Assembly: GCA_024707145.1 (NCBI GenBank) | Contig: JANQAI010000011.1 | Coordinates: forward strand, 620,001-684,000 | Length of the DNA stretch: 64,000 bases | Reading direction: 5' to 3' | Source: Magnetospirillum sp. | GTDB lineage: Bacteria > Pseudomonadota > Alphaproteobacteria > Rhodospirillales > Magnetospirillaceae | Shown here: in pieces, positions 42,913 to 51,127 of the stretch | Position numbering within the stretch: the stretch's first letter is position 1 | How the letters are laid out: every line of letters begins with the position of its first letter | The notes under the pieces: model-generated | Database searches by the model: none | Seen by the model: the letters and a program-made list of their open reading frames with translations, nothing else | Told to the model about the DNA's origin: nothing | Translations under genes and position numbers: made by a program

Positions 42913-42943
42913 GATGGCTTCAGGCTATTGTTATTCATATAAC

Positions 42944-42960
42944 ACTACAAGATTTATAGA
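42944..42960. promoter_or_regulatory. CTACAAG-type palindrome, site 1 (predicted sulfur operator)
   Basis: ACTACAAGATTTATAGA, 14 of 17 positions identical to the palindrome at 44837-44853. It lies between cysK and the XRE-cupin regulator genes and touches the -35 box at 42961, so a bound protein could affect both directions. Confidence 0.6.
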
Positions 42961-42989
42961 TTGACGGCAATGTGTGCTGTTGTTATCGT
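42961..42989 (+). promoter_or_regulatory. Sigma-70-type promoter of the XRE-cupin regulator operon
   Basis: TTGACG, 17-nt spacer, TATCGT. Transcription would begin near 42996, leaving about 130 nt before the 45-codon ORF. Its -35 abuts the palindrome at 42944-42960, suggesting autoregulation. Confidence 0.6.
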
Positions 42990-43125
42990 CATCCTATCAG
43001 CGCCGATTTGATGACAGCTTGCGGGCGCTCAACAAATGCAGCTAAAGCGGCTGGCCGTTCCAGCCGTCGCTGCGCACGGGCATTCCCTCCCAGGGAGCGC
43101 CCTCGCCAACGGAGAAGGACAGGCC

Positions 43126-43263
43126 ATGGCCCAGCCGAAAATCGTCGACCTCGCCGAATACCGCCGTGCCCGGCAGCCCTATGCCCAGGCCGAGATGCCG
43201 GTTCCGGCGCCGGTCTGCTGGGTGCCGGTATGGGTGGTGGTGCCGGCGTGGAGATCGTTTTGA
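43126..43263 (+). CDS. Small ORF coupled to the XRE-cupin regulator
   Basis: 45-residue ORF starting MAQPKIVDLAEYRRARQPY, with a Trp/Val/Pro-rich tail containing one Cys. ATG at 43126 follows GGAGAAGGA. Its TGA overlaps the regulator's ATG as TGATG, a classic reinitiation arrangement. An in-frame ATG at 43036 would give 75 residues but has no ribosome site. Not recognised as a family; it may serve mainly to couple translation. Confidence 0.5.
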   Translation: MAQPKIVDLAEYRRARQPYAQAEMPVPAPVCWVPVWVVVPAWRSF

Positions 43264-43889
43264 TGGGGGCACCCGCGCTGGCCCCCGTCGAATCCGATCA
43301 GCCGCCCGTCAACGAAGAAAACGGAGCCGATATCGCTCTTGTGGTGGGCGAGAATCTGCGCCGGCTGCGCACCCGCAACGGCCTGTCCCTGGAGCGCCTG
43401 GCCAAGGCCTCGGGCGTCAGCCGCGCCATGCTGGGACAGATCGAATTGGGCCGGTCGGCTCCCACCATCAGCGTGCTGTGGAAGATCGCCCGTGCCCTGG
43501 ACGTGCCGTTCTCGGCCTTCACCTCGGCTTCGGGCGGCAGCGGCACCAGCGTGCTGCGGGCCCACCGGGCCAAATGGCTGAGTTCGCGCAACGGCCGCTT
43601 CGCCTCGCGCGCCCTGTTCCCATTCGATCAGGCCCGGCGGGCCGAGTTCTACGAATTGCGCCTGGCCGCCCAGACGGTGGAGGAGGCAGAGGGCCATCCC
43701 GCCGGTACCACGGAAAACCTGGTGGTGGCCAAGGGGGTGCTGGAGGTGGTGACGGGCGGCGACTGGCACCGGCTGGAAGCCGGCGATGCCATCTATTTCG
43801 TCGCCGACCAGCCCCATTCGTACCGCAACCCCGGCGCGGTGGAGGCGGTGGCCTATCTGGTCATGACCTATGCGGACCAGCAGCAATGA
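43263..43889 (+). CDS. XRE-family regulator with C-terminal cupin (SutR-like)
   Basis: 208 aa. HTH of the XRE/lambda-repressor type around residues 30-82 (NLRRLRTRNGLSLERLAKAS, then SRAMLGQIELGRSAPTISVL) and a cupin at 125-200 (ENLVVAKGVLEVVTGGDWH, LEAGDAIYFVADQPHSYRNP). This two-domain layout is that of SutR/YdcN, a regulator of sulfur use, and of PuuR-like proteins. The gene lies among cysK, cbs and metB, next to a repeated palindrome, which favours a sulfur role by inference. Translationally coupled to the small ORF upstream. Confidence 0.85.
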   Translation: MGAPALAPVESDQPPVNEENGADIALVVGENLRRLRTRNGLSLERLAKASGVSRAMLGQIELGRSAPTISVLWKIARALDVPFSAFTSASGGSGTSVLRAHRAKWLSSRNGRFASRALFPFDQARRAEFYELRLAAQTVEEAEGHPAGTTENLVVAKGVLEVVTGGDWHRLEAGDAIYFVADQPHSYRNPGAVEAVAYLVMTYADQQQ

Positions 43890-43917
43890 GCGGGCTGGGG
43901 CGAAGGAGGGTGCGAGA

Positions 43918-44112
43918 ATGCCGGTAATTCATGTGGAGCGGTGGCAGCGAGCCAGCCAGCCCCGCGCAGACGAGGCGACGGATTTCTGTCGGTCCATCCG
44001 CGCCCTGGAGCGCGATCTGCGCGCCGCCGGCTTCGCCATCGCCGCCGATCTGGTGGCGACGGCCGGCATCGCCGTGCTGCAGAAGCTGGAAGTGGAATCC
44101 GGCACCCGCTGA
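43918..44112 (+). CDS. Small hypothetical protein
   Basis: 64-residue ORF, start ATG 43918 with GGAGGG 6 nt upstream, beginning 28 nt after the regulator. Composition is helical and soluble: basic N-terminus (VIHVERWQRAS), amphipathic SIRALERDLRAAGFAIAADL, one Cys. No family recognised. It is followed directly by a tandem set of terminator hairpins, which supports it as the last gene of the regulator transcript. Confidence 0.6.
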   Translation: MPVIHVERWQRASQPRADEATDFCRSIRALERDLRAAGFAIAADLVATAGIAVLQKLEVESGTR

Positions 44113-44235
44113 CGGCGCCGAAGGCGCCTTTTTCGTACAGTAACGCCAAAGGCGTTTTTTTGTACAGCAGCGCCGGAGGCGCCTTTGTTCGTATGACGGC
44201 GCCGGAGGCGCCCCCGTCCCCGCGGCGGGGACGGG
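44111..44235 (+). terminator. Tandem array of four terminator-like hairpins plus a strong GC hairpin
   Basis: Four head-to-tail units, about 28 bp apart (centres 44121, 44149, 44176, 44205). Each has a short GGCGCC-type stem with a GAA/AAA/GGA loop; the first two are followed by runs of T (5 and 7), the third by TTTG, the fourth by C-rich sequence. A further stem CCCGTCCCC-GCGGC-GGGGACGGG lies at 44213-44235. The polarity of the T-runs fits termination of + strand transcripts before the oppositely oriented Met-rich gene. Confidence 0.75.
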
Positions 44236-44262
44236 TCGGGGCGCCCGTCGGCCGTCGCTCGG

Positions 44263-44577
44263 CTACTTGGTCATGGGCATGCACATCATCATCGGCATGC
44301 CGTTGCAGCTCATCATCATGGGCATGCCCATGCCCATCATGGTCATCATGCGGGTGCAGCATTCCTTCATCATGTCCATGGTCATGCCGGCCATGGGCTT
44401 CATGGTGCAGACCATGCCGTCGGCGGTCATCTCGCAAGTCATGGTGCAGGTCATCACCGGCATCATCATGGGCATCATGCCGCCCATCATCGGCATGGGC
44501 ATCTGCATCATCGGCATCATGCCGCCCATCTGGTTCATCATGGGCATGGTGGTCGGCATCTGCATGGCGGTCATCAT
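44263..44577 (-). CDS. Methionine-rich, cysteine-containing small protein
   Basis: 104 residues, of which I count 46 Met (44%) and 7 Cys. It starts MMTAMQMPTTMPMMNQMGGM; MPMM-type repeats flank a middle segment with TCTMTCEM, GMVCTMKPM and MKECCTRM. ATG at 44577 (or 44574) follows GGGGAGAAAG. There is no signal peptide or continuous hydrophobic helix, and the few charged residues lie in the middle. The pattern fits a Met/Cys store or a Cu(I)-binding protein. It sits between sulfur regulator and transsulfuration genes. No family is recognised with confidence. An antisense frame is also open but is poorer in all respects. Confidence 0.72.
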   Translation of the reverse strand: MMTAMQMPTTMPMMNQMGGMMPMMQMPMPMMGGMMPMMMPVMTCTMTCEMTADGMVCTMKPMAGMTMDMMKECCTRMMTMMGMGMPMMMSCNGMPMMMCMPMTK

Positions 44578-44803
44578 GGCTCTTTCTCCCCGATTGGTGT
44601 GGGCCGGCGCGGCCCCGCTGCGTGATGGGGGAACCATGCTCCCGTCGGCCCCGGGGCTCAATCGGCGGGAGCGCCGGCGTGGTGCTTTCCTCCAATAAGG
44701 CGGAGGGGTATCCGCTGGGGCGGAGGACGGGGTGTCCGCCATAAAACGCAATTTGACCGTGTTAAACTGAAATCTAAACAACACTAGTCTTTAGCAAAAA
44801 TCC

Positions 44804-44853
44804 TTGACATGGCCGGGTGTCAGGCTGCATCTATTGTCTACAAGTTTTGTAGA
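44804..44853 (+). promoter_or_regulatory. cbs promoter region with CTACAAG-type palindrome, site 2
   Basis: A consensus -35 TTGACA (44804-44809) is followed by an uncertain -10 (TATTGT at 44832-44837 has too long a spacer; GCATCT at 44827 has the right spacer). The perfect palindrome TCTACAAGTTTTGTAGA (44837-44853; arms CTACAA/TTGTAG) ends 9 nt before the cbs start codon, a position suited to repression. Confidence 0.55.
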
Positions 44854-44862
44854 GAGTAAGCG

Positions 44863-46213
44863 ATGCCCCACGACGCGGACCTACTGACCCAGATCGGCAA
44901 CACCCCCCTGGTCGAGCTCGCTCACATCGACACGGGGCCGTGCCGCCTGTTCGTCAAGCTGGAGAACCAGAACCCCTCGGGGTCCATCAAGGACCGCATC
45001 GCCGTGTCCATGATCGATGACGCCGAGCGCAGCGGGCGGCCGCATCGTCGAGGCCACCGCGGGCAATACCGGCCTCGCCCTGGCGCTGGTGGCGGCCCGG
45101 CGGGGCTATCGCCTGACCCTGGTGATCCCGGACAAGATGAGCCGCGAGAAGATCGCCCACCTCAAGGCCATGGGGGCCGAGGTGGTGCTGACCCGCTCGG
45201 ACGTCGGCAAGGGCCATCCGGAATATTACCAGGACCTGGCTTCCGACCTGGCCCGCGCCACCGGCGCCGTCTACACCGACCAGTTCAACAATCCAGCCAA
45301 CCCGGCCGCCCACGAGGCCGGCACCGGGCCGGAGATCTGGCGCCAGCTGGACGGGCGGGTGGACGCGGTGGTGGCCGGCGTCGGTTCGGGCGGCACCATC
45401 ACCGGCCTGGGCCGCTTCTTCGCCCGCGTGTCGCCCCAGACCGAAATGGTGCTGGCCGATCCCCAGGGCTCGATCCTGGCCGATTACGTCAACACCGGGC
45501 ATATCGGCGAGGCCGGTTCGTGGCTGGTGGAGGGCATCGGCGAGGATTTCGTGCCACCGGTCTCGGACCTGTCCCTGGTGCGCCGCGCCTACACCATCCC
45601 CGACGGCGAGAGTTTCGGCACCGCCCGCGTCGTGCTGCGCAAGGAAGGCATCTTGGTGGGGTCGTCCTCGGGCACCCTGATCGCCGCCGCCCTGCGCTAT
45701 TGCCGCGCCCAGACCGAGCCCAAGCGGGTGGTCACCTTCGTCTGCGACAGCGGCAACAAGTACCTGTCCAAGATGTACAACGATTTCTGGATGGAGGATC
45801 AGGGCCTGCTGAAGCGCGACAGCTTCGGCGACCTGCGAGACCTCATCGCGCGGCGCCACGAGGAGGGGGCGGTGGTGGCCGCCAGTCCGGAGGACACCCT
45901 GGCCGCCGCCTATCAGCGCATGAAGCTGTACGACGTGTCCCAGTTGCCGGTGCTGGTGGGCGACCTGTGCGTCGGCATCCTGGATGAATCCGACATCCTG
46001 CTGGCGGTGGAGGAGCACAACGTGCTGTTCGACGCCCCCGTCAGCACCGCCATGGTCACCCGGCTGGAGACGGTCTCGCCCACCACTTCGGTGGATCACC
46101 TGATCCGGCTGTTCGATCGCGGCCACGTCGCCATCGTGGTGGACGGCGACCGCTTCCTCGGCCTGATCACCCGCATGGATTTCCTCAACCACCTGCGCAG
46201 GAAGGCAGCATGA
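44863..46213 (+). pseudogene. cbs: Cystathionine beta-synthase with CBS-domain pair, apparent frameshift
   Basis: PLP enzyme condensing serine (or O-acetylserine) with homocysteine; about 453 aa if intact. PLP lysine Lys43 in NPSGSIKDRIA, EATAGNTGLALALVAA, GSGGTITGLGRFF. The C-terminal 120 residues form two CBS motifs (DVSQLPVLVGD..., GHVAIVVDGDRFLGLITRMDFL), a regulatory module. The frame breaks near 45031-45042: the linker expected between ERSG and GGRIVEATAGNTG is missing about four residues, consistent with an 11-14 nt deletion between GGGCGG repeats. The downstream metB start overlaps its stop (ATGA). Confidence 0.85.
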
Positions 46214-47355
46214 GCCGCTTCGATACACGGACGGTGCATGCCGGCCACGTCGCCGAGCCCACCGGCGCGGTGATGACCCCCATCGTCGCCAGCTCCACCT
46301 TCGCCCAGACGGCGCCGGGCGAGCATACCGGCTGGGAATACGCCCGGTCGGGCAATCCCACCCGCGCCGCCTTCGAGCGGGCGGTGGCTGAGCTGGAAGG
46401 CGGCAGCCACGGCTTCGCCTTCGCCTCCGGCCTGGCCGCCGAGGCCACGGTGCTGGAGCTGCTGGACCAGGGCGGCCATATCGTCGCCGCCGACGACCTT
46501 TATGGCGGCACCTGGCGCCTGTTCGAGCGGGTGCGCCGACGCAGCGCCGGGCTGTCCATCACCTATGTGGATCCCACCGACATCGCCGCCATCGCCGCGG
46601 CCATCACCCCGGCCACCCGGTTGATCTGGGTGGAGACGCCCACCAATCCGCTGCTCAAAGTGGCGGACCTGGCCGCCATCGGCCGGCTGGGCAGGGAGCG
46701 CGGCGTCCTCACCGTGGCGGATTCCACCTTCGCCTCGCCCCATATCCAGCGGCCGTTGGAGCTGGGCATCGACATCGTCCTGCATTCGGCCACCAAGTAC
46801 CTCAACGGCCATTCCGACATGGTCGGCGGCGTGGTGGCGGTGAAGGACGCCGATCTGGCCCAGCGCATCGGTTTCCTCCAGAACGCCGTGGGCGCGGTGC
46901 TTGACCCATTCCCGGCCTTCCTGGCGTTGCGCGGACTCAAGACCCTGGCGCTGCGCATGGAGCGCCATTCGGCCAACGGCCGCAAGGTGGCGGAATGGCT
47001 GGAGGGGCGGGCCAAGACCGTTCGCGTTCTCTATCCCGGCCTGCCCAGCCATCCCCAGCACGACGTGGCGCGCCGGCAGATGAACGGCTTCGGCGGCATG
47101 GTGACGGTGGAACTGGACACCGACGCCGCCGGCGTGCGCCGCTTCCTCGCCGCGCTCAAGCTGTTCACCCTGGCCGAGAGCCTGGGGGGCGTGGAAAGCC
47201 TGGTGGGCCATCCGGTGACCATGAGCCACGCCTCGATCCCGCCCGAGCGGCGTGCCGCCCTCGGCATCAGCGACCGGCTGGTGCGCCTGTCGGTGGGCAT
47301 CGAGGATGCCGACGACCTCATCGCCGATCTGGCGCGCGGCCTGGCCGAGGTGTGA
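46210..47355 (+). CDS. metB: Cystathionine gamma-lyase/gamma-synthase
   Basis: Cys/Met PLP enzyme, 381 aa. Begins RFDTRTVHAGHVAEPTGAVM, has YARSGNPTRAAFE, PLP Lys196 in [17 protein letters not shown], and [20 protein letters not shown]. Coupling to cbs argues for the reverse transsulfuration role (cystathionine to cysteine, gamma-lyase), but CGS and CGL cannot be separated by motif alone. Together cbs and this gene would turn homocysteine into cysteine. Confidence 0.9.
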   Translation: MSRFDTRTVHAGHVAEPTGAVMTPIVASSTFAQTAPGEHTGWEYARSGNPTRAAFERAVAELEGGSHGFAFASGLAAEATVLELLDQGGHIVAADDLYGGTWRLFERVRRRSAGLSITYVDPTDIAAIAAAITPATRLIWVETPTNPLLKVADLAAIGRLGRERGVLTVADSTFASPHIQRPLELGIDIVLHSATKYLNGHSDMVGGVVAVKDADLAQRIGFLQNAVGAVLDPFPAFLALRGLKTLALRMERHSANGRKVAEWLEGRAKTVRVLYPGLPSHPQHDVARRQMNGFGGMVTVELDTDAAGVRRFLAALKLFTLAESLGGVESLVGHPVTMSHASIPPERRAALGISDRLVRLSVGIEDADDLIADLARGLAEV

Positions 47356-47358
47356 GCC

Positions 47359-47941
47359 ATGCCGCAACCGGATCACATCGTCCGCATCGCGTTGCCCGAG
47401 GCGGTGGAGGACGACATCGCCGGCTATTTCGCCAAGTGCCGGGAAAAGCTGGGCCTGGTGCCCAACGTACTGCGCGCCTATACCGCCCGGCCCGACAAGT
47501 TCCGCACCTTCACCCGCTTCTACAACGAGCTGATGCTGGGCAGATCGGGGCTGTCCAAGCTGGAGCGCGAGATGATCGCGGTGGTCGTGTCCTCGGCCAA
47601 CCGCTGCTATTACTGTCTGGTCGCCCACGGCCAGGCGGTGCGGCAGTTGTCGGGCGATCCTCAGCCTGGGCGAGCTGATGGTGATGAATTATCGGGTCGC
47701 CGAGCTGCCGCCGCGCCAGCGCGCCATGCTGGATTTCGCCTGGACGCTGACCCTGTCGCCCCATGACATCGGCGAGGCCGCCCGCCAGTCCCTGCGCGAT
47801 GCCGGCTTCGGCGATGCAGACATCTTCGACATCTGCGACACCGTCGCCTTCTTCAACTACACCAACCGCATGGCGCACGGGCTCGACATGATCCCCAACG
47901 CCGAATACCACAGCTTCGACCGTGGGGATGCGGCGCCATGA
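47359..47941 (+). pseudogene. AhpD-like peroxidase-related protein, apparent frameshift
   Basis: Carboxymuconolactone-decarboxylase/AhpD-fold protein of the uncharacterised peroxidase-related subgroup, 193 aa after correction. The redox motif is CYYCLVAHG (C-x2-C-x3-H) near residue 82. The first frame ends after SGDPQ; an extra C at 47663-47668 (CAGCCTG) must be removed to continue LGELMVMNYRVAELPPRQ. It begins 3 nt after metB and ends inside the next ORF's start. Thiol-dependent peroxide reduction is the family role. Confidence 0.84.
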
Positions 47942-48261
47942 CACGCGGGCGCGCCGTCGCCGTGGCCGCCCTGGCCGTGCTGGCGCTGACCGGGGCCACC
48001 CTGTGGCAGCGTGCCGGCACCGCCGCCGCGCCGGGCCTGCGGCTGGCCCTGTTCCCGCCCACCTGGGACGGCGTGCGGGTATTCCGCGCCATCATCCTGG
48101 GCGGCGCCAAGCCGGTTTCCGGCACTCCCATTCCCGGCGCCTGGCTGGTCCATCTGGACCCCGGCCAGCCCGACCATCTGCAGGGCGCCCTCGTCACCGG
48201 GGCGGGACCGTTCGTCCGCCTGGCCGCGGCCGCCTGCCTGACTCCCCAGGCCAACCCTTAA
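47938..48261 (+). CDS. Small hypothetical protein with N-terminal membrane anchor
   Basis: 107 aa. The N-terminus (RGRAVAVAALAVLALTGATLW) is a signal anchor or signal peptide. The rest is Gly/Pro/Ala-rich with no family recognised; one Cys near the end. ATG at 47938 overlaps the AhpD-like stop by 4 nt (ATGA), which supports real translation. It precedes a transporter operon by 24 nt. Confidence 0.6.
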   Translation: MTRGRAVAVAALAVLALTGATLWQRAGTAAAPGLRLALFPPTWDGVRVFRAIILGGAKPVSGTPIPGAWLVHLDPGQPDHLQGALVTGAGPFVRLAAAACLTPQANP

Positions 48262-48285
48262 AGAAGATTGATCAAGGAGAAGACC

Positions 48286-49285
48286 ATGGTTGACATCCCG
48301 GTTTCCCGTCGGACCTTCCTGGGCGGTGCCGCCGCCGCTGCGGCCACCACCACCTTGCTGGGGGCGCCCGGCATCATCCGCGCCCAGGGCGCGCTCAAGC
48401 CCATCAAGCTGGGCTGGTTCGTCAACGCAGCCTGCCTGTCGCCGGTGGCCGCCGCCAAGCACCTGGGCATCTTCGAGAAGCATGGCCTGGACGTGGAGCC
48501 TGGTGAAGTTCGCCGGCACCACCGACCAGCTGCTGGAGGCGCTGGCCACCCGCAAGGTGGATGCCAGCGTCGGCATGGCGCTGCGCTGGCTCAAGCCGCT
48601 GGAGCAGGGCTTCGACGTCAAGCTGACCGGCGGCACCCATGGCGGCTGCCTGCGCCTGCTGGGCGACAAGAACCAGGGCATCACCAGGATCGAGGCCCTG
48701 AAGGGCAAGACCATCGCCGTGTCCGACATCGGCAGCCCGGCCAAGAACTTCTTCTCGGTTCTGCTGGGCAAGCGCGGCATCGACCCCAACAAGGACGTGG
48801 AGTGGAAGGTGTTCCCCGGCGACCTGCTGGCTGCCGCCATCGAGAAGGGCGAGGCCCAGGCGCTGGCTCACCAGGACCCCGAAACCTGGCGCTTCCTCAA
48901 GAACCCCCGCCTGACCGAGGTGGCCACCAACCTGACCGCCGAGTACGGCGACCGCGTGTGCTGCCTGGTGGGCGTGGGCACCAAGCTGCTGAAGGAGGAC
49001 CGCCCGGCGGCGGCGGCCATCACCAAGGCGCTGCTGGAGGCCCAGGACATCACCGCCCACCACCCCGAGCAGACCGCCGACGTCTATCTGCCCTACGTGG
49101 CCAACGCCACCAAGGACGACATCATCCAACTGCTCAAGACCCACACCCACTACGTCCACCCGCTGGGCGACAACTTGCGCAAGCAGCTGGTGGAGTACGT
49201 GATCGAGCTGCAGAAGATCAACGTGATCAAGCCGACCACTGACCCGGTCAAGTTTGCCGCCAAGATCACCGAAGATGTCATCTAG
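48286..49285 (+). pseudogene. NitT/TauT-family substrate-binding protein with Tat signal, apparent frameshift
   Basis: Binding protein, 332 aa after correction. The N-terminus SRRTFLGGAAAAAATTTLLG is a twin-arginine signal, so it is exported folded. SsuA-like core: LGWFVNAACLSPVAAAKHLGIFEKHGLDVE, then LVKFAGTTDQLLEALATRKVD and KGKTIAVSDIGSPAKNFF. An extra C at 48497-48502 (GAGCCTG) splits VE from LVKF. ATG at 48286 follows AAGGAG. First gene of the third NitT/TauT-type importer in this window. Confidence 0.85.
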
Positions 49286-49295
49286 GGAGGAAACG

Positions 49296-50307
49296 TTGAA
49301 CCAGACCGTCGAGCAGGTGGCCGTCGCGCTGCCTGACGGCGCGGTGGAGGAGGGGGGCGTTCCCCCGCCTCTGGCGCACCGGTCTTCTCGCCACCCTGAC
49401 CTGGGCGGGGGCTGCCGTCCTGACGCTCGCCTGGCCCGACGAGGACAGCTGGGACCGCACCGGCGATCTGGCGGTGCTGCTGGCCGTGATCGCCGCGCTG
49501 CTGGCGGCGGCGGTGGCGGCGGAGCGCTTCCTGCCGCGCCTGTCCGCGCGCTTGCGCGGCGCCGGGCCGTGGCTGGTGGCCCTGTCGGTGCTGGTCACCG
49601 TGTGGCAGGTGGTCACCGCCAAGACCGGCCTGTTGCCGCGCCCGTTCTTCCACCCGCCCCAGAGCCTGCTGGAGGTCTATCTGGACGACTGGTCGATGCT
49701 GGGCCTGTCGGTGCTGCATTCCCTTCGCCTGCTGCTGGTGGGCTATCTGATCGGCGCGGGCCTGGGCTTCATCACCGGCGTCGGTCTGGGCTGGTCGCGG
49801 CTGGTGGCCTATTGGGGCCATCCGGTTCTGCGCCTGATCGGTCCGCTGCCGGCCACCGCCTGGCTGCCCATCGCCTTCTTCGCCTTCCCCTCCAGCTGGA
49901 GCGCCAGCATCTTCCTGGTGGCGCTGGCCTCGGGCATCCCGGTGGCCATCCTGACCTGGTCGGGCGTGGCCGGCGTCAGCTCGGCCTATTACGACATCGC
50001 CCGCACGCTGGGTGCCGGCAACCGCTTCCTGGTGTTCAAGGTGGCCATCCCGGCGGCCATGCCCCACGTCTTCGTCGGCCTGTTCATGGGCCTGGGCTCG
50101 GCCTTCGCCGTGCTGGTGGTGGCCGAGATGCTGGGCGTCAAGGCCGGCCTGGGCTGGTACATGCAATGGGCCCAGGGCTGGGGCGCCTACGGCAACATGT
50201 ACGGGGCGCTGCTGGTGATGGCGCTGATGTGCTCGGGCCTGGTGACCCTGCTGTTCAAGATCCGCGATCGCCTGCTCGCCTGGCAGAAAGGAATGGTGCG
50301 ATGGTAG
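49296..50307 (+). pseudogene. NitT/TauT-family ABC transporter permease, apparent frameshift near the N-terminus
   Basis: SsuC-like permease, about 336 aa if intact. The only start with a ribosome site (GGGAGG, 5-nt spacer) is TTG at 49296. That frame is lost in the GGGGGG run at 49352-49357; one fewer G joins VEEG to AFPRLWRTGLLATLTWAGAA and to the membrane core, whose EAA loop is ARTLGAGNRFLVFKVAIPAAMPH. An N-terminal extra membrane pair precedes the usual six. Overlaps the ATPase start by 7 nt. Confidence 0.83.
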
Positions 50308-51089
50308 CCCTTGCCGTGCAGCCGGAAGCCGCATCCGGCCTCGCCCTCGACGTGGTGGGCGTCAGCCATGCCTTCGACCTGGAAGGCAAGACCCTGCCGG
50401 TGCTGGACGGGGTATCGTTCCGTGCCGAGCCGGGCGAGTTCGTCGCCCTGCTGGGCCCCAGCGGCTGCGGCAAGTCCACCCTGCTGCGGCTGGTGGCGGG
50501 GCTGGAGCCGCCGCGCCGGGGCCAATTGCTGGAGGACGGGGCGCCCATCACCGGTCCCCATCCCAGCCGCGTGGTCATGTTCCAGGATCCGACTCTCTAT
50601 CCGTGGCGCACGGTCTGGGACAACGTCGCCCTGGGGCTGGAGGCGCGCGGGCTGCTCAAGCTCCACCGCAACCGGGTGGACGAGGCGCTGAAGCTGGTGG
50701 GGCTCGACCACTTCGCCAAGGCGTTTCCGCACCAGTTGTCGGGCGGCATGGCCCAGCGCGTGTCCCTGGCCCGCGCCCTGGTCAACGACCCCCGCCTGCT
50801 GGTGCTGGACGAACCGCTGGGCAAGCTGGACTCGCTGACCCGCCTGACCATGCAGAGCGAACTGGTGGAACTGTGGCGCCGTAGCGGCTTCACCGCCCTG
50901 CTGGTCACCCACGATGTGGAGGAGGCGTTGTTCCTGGCCAACCGCGTGCTGGTGTTCAGCGAGCGTCCGGCCAGGATCGTCGCCGATTTCAGGGTGGACC
51001 TGGCCTATCCGCGCCATCGCGGCGATTCCCAGATCACCGAGTTGCGCCACGAGATCATGGTGCTGCTGGGCCTGGGCGCCAACTGGTAG
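50301..51089 (+). CDS. NitT/TauT-family ABC transporter ATP-binding protein
   Basis: ATPase, 262 aa. Walker A GPSGCGKST, Q-loop VVMFQDPTLYPWRTV, signature LSGGMAQRVSLARAL, Walker B LVLDEPLGKLD, H-loop LVTHDVEEALFLANRV. Intact. It completes the importer with the binding protein and permease. A strong bidirectional hairpin follows. Confidence 0.93.
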   Translation: MVALAVQPEAASGLALDVVGVSHAFDLEGKTLPVLDGVSFRAEPGEFVALLGPSGCGKSTLLRLVAGLEPPRRGQLLEDGAPITGPHPSRVVMFQDPTLYPWRTVWDNVALGLEARGLLKLHRNRVDEALKLVGLDHFAKAFPHQLSGGMAQRVSLARALVNDPRLLVLDEPLGKLDSLTRLTMQSELVELWRRSGFTALLVTHDVEEALFLANRVLVFSERPARIVADFRVDLAYPRHRGDSQITELRHEIMVLLGLGANW

Positions 51090-51100
51090 CCCACGCTTGA

Positions 51101-51126
51101 GGCCCGTTCCAGCGATGGAACGGGCC
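51101..51126. terminator. Bidirectional terminator hairpin between convergent genes
   Basis: GGCCCGTTCC-AGCGAT-GGAACGGGCC, a perfect 10-bp stem between the transporter ATPase (+) and the HD-GYP gene (-). No long T-run on either side. Confidence 0.7.
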
Positions 51127-51127
51127 G

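Noticed and set aside
44111-44216. Repeat array as a CRISPR
   Set aside because: Units are only about 28 bp with no distinct spacers, they are short self-complementary terminators, and no cas gene is near.
44267-44698. An open frame antisense to the Met-rich gene, rich in Met and Ile
   Set aside because: It is the mirror of the CAT/ATG-rich sequence, has no ribosome site, and its product is an implausible run of hydrophobic residues; the minus-strand frame has a good ribosome site and Cys pattern.
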